A stretch of 41,104 nt of DNA, taken from DASYYE01 sp035946955. Lineage in GTDB: Bacteria > Actinomycetota > Actinomycetes > Streptosporangiales > Streptosporangiaceae. The notes below the pieces were generated by a model. That model saw only the letters and a list, made by a program, of their open reading frames with translations, searched no databases and was not told the origin of the DNA. Below, one piece after another: positions 1 to 8,063 of the stretch. Position 1 is the first letter of the stretch, and each line of letters begins with the position of its first letter. The stretch covers positions 1-41,104 of the forward strand of contig DASYYE010000130.1 in assembly GCA_035946955.1 (NCBI GenBank), given 5' to 3'. The position numbers and the translations under genes are program-made.

Positions 1-2
1 AC

Positions 3-851
3 TACGACCGCCTGACCACCGCCGCTGGCAGCAGTGTCCCGGTGAAGGTGCGGTCGATGGTCGGGATCATCCCTGTCCTCGCGCTCGCGGTCATCGATGT
101 CGGCACATTGCACGGCGCCATGTCGATGAACAAACGCTTCATGGACTACCTGGACCGCGAGGGCATGGCGGACTTGCACAAGATGGCCGAGACCGGCCGG
201 CTGCGCGGTCGCGAGAGTGGGGACGTGGTGCTGCTGTCAGTAGCCAGGCCGGACCACCTCTCCCCGCTGATGACCAGGCTCTTCGACGAAGGCGAGTTCC
301 TGTCCCCGCACGGGCTGCGCGCCTTGTCCGCCTACCACCGCGACCACCCCTACGAGTTCGACGTCGACGGCGCCAAGTCAGTCATCAACTACGAGCCAGC
401 GGAGTCCACCACGCCCATGTTCGGCGGGAACTCCAACTGGCGGGGCCCGGTCTGGTTCCCACTCAACTACCTGGCAGTCAACGCCCTGGACCACTACCAC
501 CTGTTCTTCGGCGACGACATCCAGGTCGAGTACCCGACCGGTTCCGGGAAACACCTGACGCTCGACCTGGTCGCTACCGACCTCCGGGACCGGCTCATCT
601 CGATCTTCACGGCAGACCAGGACGGCCGCCGCGCATGCTTTGGCGGCACCGAGCGGATGCAGAACGACCCCGCCTGGAAAGACAACCTGATCTTCAGCGA
701 GTACTTCCACGGAGACAACGGCGCCGCCCTCGGCGCCTTCCACCAGACCGGCTGGACCGGGCTGATCGGCGATGTGATCCTGCGGCGCCACGGCGCCGTC
801 CCGTCCATCCGGGACGTCATGGAGAGCCTGCGCGCAGTCAACAAGCCCTGA
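3..851 (+). CDS. GH63-like glucosidase, C-terminal part (5' truncated)
   Basis: The reading frame is open from the left edge, so the start lies outside the window and only about 282 C-terminal residues are visible. The stretch FGGNSNWRGPVWFPLNYL is the hallmark of the (alpha/alpha)6 catalytic domain of GH63 / mannosyl-oligosaccharide-glucosidase-like proteins (MGH1-like fold). The surrounding blocks (FLSPHGLRALS, YPTGSGKHLTLD, EYFHGDNGAALGAFHQTGW) fit the long bacterial glucosidase-like proteins of roughly 850-900 residues. The family hydrolyses alpha-glucosidic bonds; the substrate here is unknown. The protein is probably cytoplasmic, as no membrane segment is visible in this part. The gene ends 7 nt before the convergent ABC permease gene. 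Family confidence is high, substrate confidence low. Confidence 0.85.
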   Translation, partial: YDRLTTAAGSSVPVKVRSMVGIIPVLALAVIDVGTLHGAMSMNKRFMDYLDREGMADLHKMAETGRLRGRESGDVVLLSVARPDHLSPLMTRLFDEGEFLSPHGLRALSAYHRDHPYEFDVDGAKSVINYEPAESTTPMFGGNSNWRGPVWFPLNYLAVNALDHYHLFFGDDIQVEYPTGSGKHLTLDLVATDLRDRLISIFTADQDGRRACFGGTERMQNDPAWKDNLIFSEYFHGDNGAALGAFHQTGWTGLIGDVILRRHGAVPSIRDVMESLRAVNKP

Positions 852-858
852 CCGCTCA

Positions 859-1839
859 CTATGCGTCCCTCCGGCGGATGATGACGAACGTGGCCGCGAT
901 CAGCGCGGCGGCCAGCGCGACGTAGATCCCTGTCTCGATGCCCTGGAACGGCCAGTAGCGGCTGGCGGGCTGATAGGTGGCGAACCCGCGCCAGCCGTGG
1001 GCTCGCATGCAGGAGAACAGGGCATTCATCGAACCGCCTTTTGACGGCGGGCCCCCGGCGAGGAACTTGCGGCAGGAGGCCGGAAGCGCGGGATACAGGT
1101 CGCCCCAGCCGGCCAGCACGACCTGCCCGGTCCTGCTGATTCCGCCTTGGCTGAACAGCCACGCCGCCCCCGGCGGTGTGAACGACCGCGTCACGTCGTA
1201 GTAGGTCGTGACCGCAGTCGTGTAGTGCGGCCGGAGGAAATCGGTGACCACCAGGCGCAGCGCGAGGAACCCGCCGAGCGTGACAGCTACCGCGGGGAGG
1301 GTCCGGCGTGCCACGGTGCCTGCGGCGATGCCGAGCGCCATGGCGAACACCGCGTAGCCGATGGGGACGATGCCCTGGATGTCGAACTGGCCAGGCCCGA
1401 ACGCGTTCTCATACAACGCGTTGTTCGCCCCGGACCACCAGGTGACCAGGGCGGTGACCGCACCACCGCTCATGACGGCGGCAAGCAGCAGCCAGCCCAC
1501 CTTGACCGTCAGCCAGCGCGTCCGGGTGACGCTCTGCGCCCACGCGAAGTCGCTGGTGCGGGACTCGAGTTCGTGCGCCACGAGCGGCGCGCCCCACAGC
1601 GCGCCGAGTACGGCCGGCACTATCAGGCCGAGCACCTGGACGTTGTCGACCACTGCCTGGCTGACCAGCGGCGGCTGCTGTTGCAGGCACGTGCTCCTCC
1701 CCGAGCATGCGGCGAGCATGGAGTGCCAGTGCGACGCGATGTGGAAGCCGTCCACGAGTACCACCGCGGCGAGCGTGGCGAGCAGCGCGAACGCGATCGT
1801 CGCCTGGGCGCGGTACTGGCGCCAGACAAGCCAGTTCAC
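859..1839 (-). CDS. ABC transporter permease (ABC-2-like)
   Basis: A 326-residue integral membrane protein with about six hydrophobic segments: one near residues 13-31, several between about 70 and 210, and one at about 300-320 followed by a short Arg-rich tail (RRRDA). A large polar loop at about 215-290 carries two cysteines. The start is GTG, preceded by GGAGGAG, and overlaps the stop of the upstream ATPase gene by 4 nt (GTGA), so the two are translationally coupled. Known actinobacterial relatives pair with a single ATPase to form a small exporter. No substrate can be read from the sequence; drug or peptide export, or membrane-stress response, are typical guesses only. Confidence 0.85.
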   Translation of the reverse strand: MNWLVWRQYRAQATIAFALLATLAAVVLVDGFHIASHWHSMLAACSGRSTCLQQQPPLVSQAVVDNVQVLGLIVPAVLGALWGAPLVAHELESRTSDFAWAQSVTRTRWLTVKVGWLLLAAVMSGGAVTALVTWWSGANNALYENAFGPGQFDIQGIVPIGYAVFAMALGIAAGTVARRTLPAVAVTLGGFLALRLVVTDFLRPHYTTAVTTYYDVTRSFTPPGAAWLFSQGGISRTGQVVLAGWGDLYPALPASCRKFLAGGPPSKGGSMNALFSCMRAHGWRGFATYQPASRYWPFQGIETGIYVALAAALIAATFVIIRRRDA

Positions 1840-2624
1840 GAGTCTCCTCCAACCGTCGTGAGGTGCCCGCCCGCGGACGCCTCATCGGCGTCCATGTAAG
1901 CCAGCACAAGCTCTTCCAAGGTCACGTCCCCGGCGCGCGGCCCGGCCAGCACCTTGTGCTGCGCCAGGAGCGTGTCGATGTCACCGCAGAGCTGGACCCG
2001 GGATCCGGCCAGCAGGATGAGGTGGTCGCACACCCGTTCCAGTTCGGTGACCAGGTGCGAGGACACCACGACGGTGAGGCCGCCGCGGGCGTCCGCCACG
2101 GCCGAGGTCAGCGTGGCGAGGAAGCTCCGACGCGCCAGCGGGTCCAGCGCCGCGACCGGCTCGTCGAGCAGCAGCAGCCGTGGCCGCTTCGCCAGCGTCA
2201 GCGACAGGGCCACCTGGGCGCGCTGGCCGCCGGACAGCGTGCCCACGCGCTGGTCGAGCGGGATGCGCAATTCCGCCAGCCGGGAGCGCGCCAACGAGGC
2301 GTCCCAGTCCGGGTTCATGTGCGCCCCGATCCGGATGTGGTCCTCGGCGGAGAACCGCCGGTACAGCGGGATCTCCTGGGCGAGGAACCCGATCTCGGCG
2401 AGGAAGGCCGGATCCTGGCGTGGCACGCCATCGAGCACGCAAGCCGTGCCGCCGGTCGGGCTGGCCAGCCCGGCGAGCAGCCGCAACAGCGTGGTCTTGC
2501 CCGCGCCATTCGGCCCGGTCAGCGCGCAGACCCGGCCCTGCGGCACGGTGACCGTGCACTCGGTCAGCGCGCTGACCCGCCGGTAGCGCTTGGACAGTCC
2601 ATGTGTCTCGATCGCCGTGCTCAC
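1836..2624 (-). CDS. ABC transporter ATP-binding protein
   Basis: The ATPase partner of the downstream permease. It shows Walker A (GPNGAGKTT), the ABC signature (TLSGGQRAQVALS), Walker B (RLLLLDEP) and a switch-region His (VVSSHLV). I place the start at GTG 2624 (protein begins VSTAIETHGLSKRY, 262 residues), because GAGGAGG at 2630-2636 lies 5 nt upstream of it. The upstream ATG at 2648 has no such site, would place the ribosome binding site inside the gene, and adds eight unrelated residues. The protein hydrolyses ATP on the cytoplasmic face to power the permease. Nothing in the sequence indicates the cargo. Confidence 0.92.
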   Translation of the reverse strand: MSTAIETHGLSKRYRRVSALTECTVTVPQGRVCALTGPNGAGKTTLLRLLAGLASPTGGTACVLDGVPRQDPAFLAEIGFLAQEIPLYRRFSAEDHIRIGAHMNPDWDASLARSRLAELRIPLDQRVGTLSGGQRAQVALSLTLAKRPRLLLLDEPVAALDPLARRSFLATLTSAVADARGGLTVVVSSHLVTELERVCDHLILLAGSRVQLCGDIDTLLAQHKVLAGPRAGDVTLEELVLAYMDADEASAGGHLTTVGGDS

Positions 2625-2760
2625 TCGTGCCTCCTCGCGGCTGGGCACTGTGACTGCTGCTTCATGGCAGCCAGCGTTCCGCCGGGTGGCGGTGGGCGCG
2701 TCACGCGCCGGAGGTAGTGCGGGTACCTCGTTGGAGGGAGCGGCGTCAGCCTGATATTGA

Positions 2761-2812
2761 CGCGGTGCCCACCGCGATGGTGGCCGTTACCGTTAACGTC
2801 GCAAGGCCACCA
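2761..2812. other. Two stem-loops in the ABC-Uma2 intergenic region
   Basis: The 234-nt divergent gap holds a perfect 16-nt palindrome with 7-bp arms (CGCGGTG-CC-CACCGCG, 2761-2776). It is followed by a stem with 8-bp arms, TGGTGGCC (2778-2785) and GGCCACCA (2805-2812), around a 19-nt AT-richer loop. A TTGACG hexamer overlaps the first palindrome at 2757-2762. These may be operator or 5'-leader structures. No matching -10 element was found at the usual spacing. Confidence 0.4.
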
Positions 2813-2858
2813 CCAGTGCACCCGCGCGTTTCGCGTGCACCACCTATCATTTGGTGCT

Positions 2859-3386
2859 GTGAGCGCTGCGCACGAAATCATCGCGATGCTGCCCGATGAC
2901 GTCCACGCCGAAGTCATCGAGGGGGAGGTCATCGTGAGCGCTGCCACACCAGCAGGCCGCCACGCGAAGATCGTGCTCGCGGTGCGCCGGGCATTCGCGC
3001 GGCGCGGAATCGACAACCTCTTCCAGAACACCACACTCATTGTCGAGCATGACGAGACCGAATACGTACCTGATCTCGCACGGTGGCCAGAGAGCCTCAT
3101 TGACGGTGACATATGGGAATTCCCTGCCGCGCACTGCGCCTTTGTGCTTGAGGTAGTGTCCGGCGACCGGCCAGGGAGACGGGAACGCGATTACCAGAAG
3201 GCGTCAGGCTATGCGCGTGGCGGAGTCCCGCTCTTCCTGCTCATTGATCCGGTCGAGGAGGCTTGCACGCTGTTCACTGAGCCGAGAGCCGGCGATTACT
3301 CGGTACGGCAGATCATGAAATTCGGCGAAACCTTGTCCATCCCGGCCGGCGACGGCACAGTCGAACTTGCCACCGAGAACCTCTAG
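2859..3386 (+). CDS. Uma2 family (DUF820) PD-(D/E)XK-like protein
   Basis: A 175-residue protein from GTG 2859. It has the Uma2 pattern: an early HAEVIEGEVIVS strand, YVPDLARWPE carrying the conserved Asp, FVLEVVSGDRPGRRERDYQKASGYARGG (in the window as a continuous block: the E, the R/D pair, the K and the Y of the restriction-endonuclease-like core), then LFLLIDP. The family has a PD-(D/E)XK nuclease fold, but its role in cells is largely unknown; many actinomycetes carry many copies. The start is chosen because the -10-like TATCAT at 2845-2850 lies 8 nt upstream, consistent with a leaderless mRNA. The longer ORF from ATG 2757 adds non-family sequence. The gene stands alone between the ABC pair and the arsR operon. 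Confidence 0.8.
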   Translation: MSAAHEIIAMLPDDVHAEVIEGEVIVSAATPAGRHAKIVLAVRRAFARRGIDNLFQNTTLIVEHDETEYVPDLARWPESLIDGDIWEFPAAHCAFVLEVVSGDRPGRRERDYQKASGYARGGVPLFLLIDPVEEACTLFTEPRAGDYSVRQIMKFGETLSIPAGDGTVELATENL

Positions 3387-3423
3387 CGGAGCTCGCCTCC
3401 CTCTAGCAACCCCAGGTGAGGTC

Positions 3424-3469
3424 TTGACGCAACCGGTCGGTTGCCATAATGTTGCAACCGACCGGTTGC
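3424..3469 (+). promoter_or_regulatory. Promoter with paired ArsR-type operators
   Basis: Two 16-bp palindromes, each with GCAACC/GGTTGC half-sites around 4 bp, lie at 3429-3444 and 3454-3469, centre to centre 25 bp. The second is the exact reverse complement of the first, making a large inverted repeat. TTGACG (3424-3429) and CATAAT (3445-3450) look like -35 and -10 elements with a short 15-bp spacer. Site 1 fills the spacer and site 2 covers the likely transcription start. The ArsR protein encoded two genes down is the obvious ligand, which would give autorepression. Confidence 0.75.
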
Positions 3470-3490
3470 TACATCTCCCTGGAGGTTGTC

Positions 3491-3922
3491 ATGGCGTTTC
3501 CTGACCGCATCGAGCGGACCGTCGAGATCGCCCACCCGCCGGCCTTGGTGTGGGCGGCGCTCACCACGGCCGAGGGCCTGGGCACCTGGTTCGGCAACAA
3601 GGCAACGATCGACCTGCGCCCCGGCGGTTCGGCCCAGATGACGTGGGCCGACGGCCCCACGGCCGAAATGCGCGTGGAACGGGTGGAGGAGCCGACCGTG
3701 TTCGGGTTCACCTGGCACATCTACGGGCTGCCCGAGGACGACCCGCGCCGGACCTATGTCGAGTTCACTCTCGAGCCGGCCGGTGCGGGCACCCGGCTGA
3801 CGGTGGTCGAGAGCGGGTTCGCCCAGCTGCCCGAGGACGCCTACCGCAAGGCGTACGACGGCAACACCGAGGGCTGGGCCAAGGAACTGGGCGAACTGGT
3901 CGCCTACCTCGATGCCGCCTGA
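3491..3922 (+). CDS. SRPBCC/AHSA1-like protein
   Basis: A 143-residue protein with the Bet v1-like START/AHSA1 pattern: an N-terminal strand ending in HPPALVWAALTTAEGLGTWFG, a central beta-sheet with GGSAQMTW and VFGFTWHIYG, and a long C-terminal helix (EGWAKELGELVAYLDAA). Such proteins form a hydrophobic ligand cavity. Actinobacterial members often sit beside an ArsR gene, as here. The start is ATG 3491, with GGAGG at 3481-3485; an earlier in-frame ATG at 3449 falls inside the operator and is unlikely. The 3' end overlaps arsR by 11 nt. The double operator just upstream should control both genes. The ligand is unknown. Confidence 0.85.
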   Translation: MAFPDRIERTVEIAHPPALVWAALTTAEGLGTWFGNKATIDLRPGGSAQMTWADGPTAEMRVERVEEPTVFGFTWHIYGLPEDDPRRTYVEFTLEPAGAGTRLTVVESGFAQLPEDAYRKAYDGNTEGWAKELGELVAYLDAA

Positions 3923-4310
3923 CATCGAGACGGTCGCCGAGCAGGTCTTCGTGGCCCTGGCCGACCCGACCCGGCGCGCCATCCTGGCCGCGCTGGCCTC
4001 GGGCGGCCCGGCCACGGCCACGGACCTGGCCGATGATCTGCCGATCACGCGGCAGGCCATCGCCAAACACCTGGCGCTGCTGGCCGACGCCGGGCTGGTG
4101 ACGGCCGAGCCGGGGGAGCGGCGCCGGGTGCGCTACCGGCTGCGCGCCGCGCCGATGCAGGTGGCACAGCAGTTCCTGGCCGCGCTGGCCCGCGACTGGG
4201 ACAGCACACTCGGCGCGCTGTCCCACCACCTGGACCTGAGTGCTCAAGGACCGTCAAGTCAGCCGCTCGCGGCGGGCGTACAACCCCACAACCAGGAACA
4301 ACCCCACTGA
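3912..4310 (+). CDS. ArsR-family transcriptional regulator
   Basis: A 132-residue winged-helix protein. The N-terminus (VFVALADPTRRAILAALASGG) and the helix-turn-helix at about residues 34-63 (DLADDLPITRQAIAKHLALL) followed by the wing (GERRRVRYRL) are typical of ArsR-type repressors. There is no CxC metal-binding motif in the recognition helix, so metal sensing of the ArsR/SmtB type is not supported. It overlaps the SRPBCC gene by 11 nt and is followed after 14 nt by a DUF2182 gene, so all are probably one transcript. It is the likely binder of the twin palindromes at 3429-3469. The C-terminal tail (SSQPLAAGVQPHNQEQPH) looks disordered. Confidence 0.9.
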   Translation: MPPDIETVAEQVFVALADPTRRAILAALASGGPATATDLADDLPITRQAIAKHLALLADAGLVTAEPGERRRVRYRLRAAPMQVAQQFLAALARDWDSTLGALSHHLDLSAQGPSSQPLAAGVQPHNQEQPH

Positions 4311-4324
4311 CCACGGAGGCGGGG

Positions 4325-5050
4325 ATGAAGGTTGAGCCGGGCAACGCGGCGTTGCCAGCGGCCGGCGGCCCCGGCGCCCCCAGGGTGCCCGCGGTCATGA
4401 CGCAGGCCACGTCGGCCGCGACGGCGGCCGTGCTGACGGGGACGCTCGGGCTGGCCGCCGCGTGCTGGGTCATTGCGGTCTGGCAGATGGACGGGATGGG
4501 CATGGGGACCGCGACCCAGCTCGGTTCGTTCGGTTTCTTTGCCGCCGTGTGGGTGGCGATGATGGCGGCGATGATGCTGCCGGGAGCCGCCCCGGCGGTG
4601 CTCAGGCGCGCCCGCGCGGCCGGCGTGCGGGCCGTTCCGCTGTTCGTCGGCTCATACCTCGCCGTGTGGGCGCTGGCAGGCGTGGCGGTGTACGCGGCGT
4701 ACCGGCCGCACGGGACGCTGGCTGCGGGCGCGGTGGTGGTGGCCGCGGCCGTCTACGAGGTCACGCCGCTCAAGCGGTACTTCCGCCGGCGCTGCCACGA
4801 GGGCACCAGGACTGGACTCAGGTTCGGGCTGTGTTGCGTCGGGTCGACCATCGGGCTGATGGCGATGATGGTGGCGCTGGGGGCCATGAGCATCACCTGG
4901 ATGGTGGTGGTCGCCGTGCTCGTCCTCGCGCAAAAGCTCCTGCCCGCCAGGAGCGCCATCGACCTGCCGCTCGCCCTGGCCATCGCCGGGTTGGGCGTCC
5001 TGATCGTCGTCACCCCCTCACTGGTTCCCGGGCTCAGCCCGCCGATGTGA
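4325..5050 (+). CDS. DUF2182 integral membrane protein
   Basis: A 241-residue membrane protein with about six hydrophobic segments. Visible DUF2182 marks are the Met-rich first periplasmic region (WQMDGMGMG), the helix with VAMMAAMMLPGAAPAVL, and the YEVTPLKRYFRRRC block in the middle loop. The family is described as a predicted metal-binding membrane protein; the Met-rich stretches agree with that, but no function has been established to my knowledge. GGAGGCGGGG directly before the ATG is a strong ribosome binding site, 14 nt after arsR. DUF2182 is usually found with DUF1326; here it is followed by DUF899. Confidence 0.8.
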   Translation: MKVEPGNAALPAAGGPGAPRVPAVMTQATSAATAAVLTGTLGLAAACWVIAVWQMDGMGMGTATQLGSFGFFAAVWVAMMAAMMLPGAAPAVLRRARAAGVRAVPLFVGSYLAVWALAGVAVYAAYRPHGTLAAGAVVVAAAVYEVTPLKRYFRRRCHEGTRTGLRFGLCCVGSTIGLMAMMVALGAMSITWMVVVAVLVLAQKLLPARSAIDLPLALAIAGLGVLIVVTPSLVPGLSPPM

Positions 5051-5104
5051 GCCGTCACCCGTGGAGCCGGAGACAACAGGAAAGACAAGAAAGGAAGACG
5101 AACA

Positions 5105-5869
5105 ATGACCAGTCACAAGACCGGGACACGTGAAGAATGGCTTGCCGCCCGGCTGGAACTGCTGGCGGCCGAAAAAGCGCTGACGCGGCGCACCGACGAT
5201 GTGGCGCGGCAGCGCCAAGAGCTGCCCTGGGCCCGCATCGACAAGCAGTACCGGTTCGACACAGACAAAGGGCCGGCGTCACTGGCTGACCTGTTCCAAG
5301 GGCGCTCGCAACTGCTCGTCTACCACTTCATGTTCGGGCCGGACTACGCTGCCGGGTGCCCGTCCTGTTCGGCGATAGCCGATGGGTTCAGCGGCTCGGT
5401 CGTCCACCTCGCCAACCACGACGTCACGCTGACCGCGGTGTCGCGGGCCCCGCTGGCGAAGATCCAGGCGTACAAACAGCGGATGGGCTGGAGCTTCCCC
5501 TTTGCGTCGTCCTACGGCAGCGACTTCAACTACGACTTCCACGTAGGGCACACCAAGGAGGAGTGGGACGGCGGAGCCGCCGAGTACAACTTCCGTGAGA
5601 TGGACCTGCGGCCGCCCGCTGGCGAGCAGGGTTCCTGGGACGCCTGGGCGGAGGCGACCGTCAGCACGGACTGGGAGACCTACCGTCGCGAAGGGCCCGG
5701 GATGAGCGCGTTCGCGCTCGAGGACGGTGTCGTGTACCACACTTACTCGGCCTACGAGCGCGGGCTCGACGCGGTGTGGGGCATGTACTCGTGGCTCGAC
5801 CGCGCCCCGCTCGGCCGCAACGAGAGCGGCATGTGGTGGCGCCGCCACGACGAGTACGAAACACAATGA
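5105..5869 (+). CDS. DUF899 thioredoxin-like protein
   Basis: A 254-residue soluble protein. DUF899 features are the N-terminal EEWLAARLELLAAEKALTR, LPWARIDKQYRFD, the LLVYHFMFGPDYAAGCPSCS block with a CPSC motif at residues 85-88 (thioredoxin/peroxiredoxin-like fold), HDVTLTAVSRAPLAKI, and SYGSDFNYDFHVG. The CxxC pair suggests redox activity, but the family has no settled reaction. It is the last gene of the SRPBCC-arsR-DUF2182-DUF899 run, 54 nt after DUF2182, with AAGGAAG as ribosome binding site. Co-occurrence with ArsR and SRPBCC genes is common in actinomycetes and suggests a ligand- or stress-induced unit. Confidence 0.85.
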   Translation: MTSHKTGTREEWLAARLELLAAEKALTRRTDDVARQRQELPWARIDKQYRFDTDKGPASLADLFQGRSQLLVYHFMFGPDYAAGCPSCSAIADGFSGSVVHLANHDVTLTAVSRAPLAKIQAYKQRMGWSFPFASSYGSDFNYDFHVGHTKEEWDGGAAEYNFREMDLRPPAGEQGSWDAWAEATVSTDWETYRREGPGMSAFALEDGVVYHTYSAYERGLDAVWGMYSWLDRAPLGRNESGMWWRRHDEYETQ

Positions 5870-6028
5870 CGCGCGCAAGGAGCCGATCCGGGGCGGAGCC
5901 CTGGCGGCGACAGTTTCGAGGGATGCCTTCGGGGAGGGACAGGACTATCATTGTCAACTATGAGTAATCATCCCTCCTAGGGATTGCACACCTGGGAGCG
6001 CAGGGATGAGTTTGCGAAAGCAGACGTC

Positions 6029-6838
6029 ATGGCTGATACGGGCGAGCATGGTGGCAATGGCCTGAAAGCGGGTGTCCCGGGCGGGAAAGAATCGGCAGGG
6101 CCCACCCCAGGAAATTCGGTTGAGCCTAAGGAAAAGCAAAGGCTCTCTGCTAGGATTTCGATCATTTCAAGAAGATCGCTTGGTGTTGCTGTTGGTCTCG
6201 CGACGATCGTTGGTGCGATTGTCGGAATCTATCAAATATTCGCCGGCGGGGGCTCTGCTCAGGGTAAGGGCGGCTCCACCTCGTCCTCCCGGCCCTTCTC
6301 GGGTGTCGACCGGTCACCGATACTCGGATTGCAGTTCCAGCAGGACGGCTCTCTGGCGCCGATGACCGTCCAGAGTTACCAGACGGCAGACATAGTCACC
6401 GTTTCGCTGCAACGGGCACCTTTCTACCTGATCTTCCCGGCGCTGGGTGCCAGTCACGCGCTAGGGATAAATGTGCGAGACGATCGGTCCGGGTTCAATA
6501 TTGTAGAAGGGGCGCCTATCGTAGACAATCCATCCTTCAGGGCTGGCACAGGGTTTGTGGGATATCAATACGGTGGTGGCAGCTTGATTGTCGCGCCAGA
6601 CGGCCAGAACTATTTCATTGGAACCCGTGTTGAGTCGGGGCCTGATGGCACGCAGAGAATTTATGTCGCCTCGTTCATATCACCCAGGTCGACAACACCG
6701 ATAACCGAGCAGCGCAACAGTCTGTATTTGACGGTTTTTTGGCAGACGCCGGCTCAGCAAACAATAGCTGCGCAGGTCAGCGACAGGGCACGTTTCGCGC
6801 AGGGTTCGTTTGAGTACTTCATACTCAAGTTCCATTAA
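6029..6838 (+). CDS. Membrane-anchored hypothetical protein, low GC
   Basis: Unrecognised. From ATG 6029 it has 269 residues: a polar Gly/Lys-rich N-terminus (1-50), one transmembrane helix (about 51-71, LGVAVGLATIVGAIVGIYQIF), a Gly/Ser linker, then a beta-rich C-terminal domain of about 190 residues. This topology suggests an inner-membrane anchor with the large domain outside. Codon use differs clearly from neighbours, with many ATT, ATA, TAT, AAT and AGG codons, which suggests recent transfer or relaxed selection. An alternative start is TTG 5984, adding 15 residues; neither has a good ribosome binding site. The gene converges on the sigma-factor gene with only 7 nt between stops. Confidence 0.65.
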   Translation: MADTGEHGGNGLKAGVPGGKESAGPTPGNSVEPKEKQRLSARISIISRRSLGVAVGLATIVGAIVGIYQIFAGGGSAQGKGGSTSSSRPFSGVDRSPILGLQFQQDGSLAPMTVQSYQTADIVTVSLQRAPFYLIFPALGASHALGINVRDDRSGFNIVEGAPIVDNPSFRAGTGFVGYQYGGGSLIVAPDGQNYFIGTRVESGPDGTQRIYVASFISPRSTTPITEQRNSLYLTVFWQTPAQQTIAAQVSDRARFAQGSFEYFILKFH

Positions 6839-6845
6839 TCGCGCC

Positions 6846-8063
6846 TCACTCTGATGACAGTGCTTTGCATCGCGCGAGCAGGTAGTCACGTTCGCGCTGG
6901 TTCTGGGTGAGCCGTGCCGCCGCTTGGAACGCCTGCCGGGCGTCGGCCGTTCGCCCGAGCCGGGCCAGCAGGTCGCCGCGTATGGCGTGGAACAGGTGAT
7001 AGCCGTCGAGTCCCAGGCCCTCGACGAGGCGCAGCGCCGCGGCCGGGGTGTCGACCTCGGCCACCGCGACCGCACGGTTGAGGGCTACGACCGGGCCCGG
7101 GTCGAGCTGGGCCAGCTGGTCGTAGAGGGCGAGCACCTGGGTCCAGTCGGTGACCGGGTCGGTATGCACGGCGTTGACCGCGGCAAGGAGCTGGTAGCGG
7201 CCGGGGCGGTTGCGGCGCAGGCAGGCGCGGACGATGGCCTGGCCCTCCGCGACCAGGCTGGAGTCCCACCGGGCGCGGTCCTGGTCAGCGAGCCGGACGA
7301 ATGCGCCGTCAGCGTCGGTGCGCGCAACCCGCCGCGCCTCGGTCAGCAGCATCAGCGCGAGCAGCCCGGCCGCCTCCGGCTCATCGGGCATGAGCTCGGC
7401 AAGCAGCCGGGCGAGCCGGATCGCCTCGGCGGACAGGTCGGCGCGCGAGAGCTCGTCGCCCGAGGTCGCGACGTAGCCTTCGTTGAAGATCAGGTACAGC
7501 ACGGCGAGTACCGCGTCGAGACGGCCGGGCAGGTCGCTCTCATGTGGCACCCGGTAGGGAATGCGCGCATCGCGGATCTTCGCCTTCGCCCGGATGATCC
7601 GCTGCGCCATCGTCGCCTCGGGGACGAGGAACGCGCGTGCGATCTCCGGCGTCGTCAGCCCGCCAAGCAGGCGCAGGGTGAGCGCCACCTGCGCGGGCCG
7701 GGCAAGCGCGGGATGACAGCAGGTGAACATGAGCCGCAGCCGGTCGTCGGGCACAGCGCCCTCCTCGACGGGCTCGGCCGGGCCAGCCACGATCGCGGCC
7801 TCGGCGTGTTTGTGCGCGCGGGCCGACTCGCGGCGCAGCTGGTCGATGGCCCGGTTGCGGGCGGTGGTGATGATCCAGCCAGCGGGGCTGGGCGGCGCGC
7901 CCTCGGCCGGCCAGCGCGCCACAGCGGTCGTGAACGCGTCGGCGACCACGTCCTCAGCCAGGCCGATGTCGCCGAACATACGGACGAGGACCGCGACGGC
8001 CCTGCCGTACTCCGCGCGGAAGACCGACGCGATCTCCTCCGGCGTCATCGGGTCAGGCGTCAT
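6846..8063 (-). CDS. ECF42-type RNA polymerase sigma factor with C-terminal TPR-like extension
   Basis: A 405-residue protein. Region sigma2 is visible at about residues 10-80 (AEDVVADAFTTAVARWP, GWIITTARNRAIDQLRRE) and sigma4 at about 110-170 (LTLRLLGGLTTPEIARAFLVPEATMAQRIIRAKAKI). The remaining 230 residues (VLYLIFNEGYVATSG and TPR-like helices to the end) are the extended C-terminal domain typical of ECF42 (DUF6596). That group has no anti-sigma factor and is genomically linked to DGPF/YCII-type proteins, exactly as seen here. Two possible starts exist (8063 and 8048) because of a 15-bp tandem duplication. It is the last gene of a three-gene operon with a DHFR-like protein and a DGPF protein. 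Confidence 0.92.
   Translation of the reverse strand: MTPDPMTPEEIASVFRAEYGRAVAVLVRMFGDIGLAEDVVADAFTTAVARWPAEGAPPSPAGWIITTARNRAIDQLRRESARAHKHAEAAIVAGPAEPVEEGAVPDDRLRLMFTCCHPALARPAQVALTLRLLGGLTTPEIARAFLVPEATMAQRIIRAKAKIRDARIPYRVPHESDLPGRLDAVLAVLYLIFNEGYVATSGDELSRADLSAEAIRLARLLAELMPDEPEAAGLLALMLLTEARRVARTDADGAFVRLADQDRARWDSSLVAEGQAIVRACLRRNRPGRYQLLAAVNAVHTDPVTDWTQVLALYDQLAQLDPGPVVALNRAVAVAEVDTPAAALRLVEGLGLDGYHLFHAIRGDLLARLGRTADARQAFQAAARLTQNQRERDYLLARCKALSSE

Noticed and set aside
3449..3490. Earlier ATG start for the SRPBCC gene
   Set aside because: It lies inside the promoter/operator palindrome and lacks a ribosome binding site, whereas ATG 3491 has GGAGG at proper spacing.
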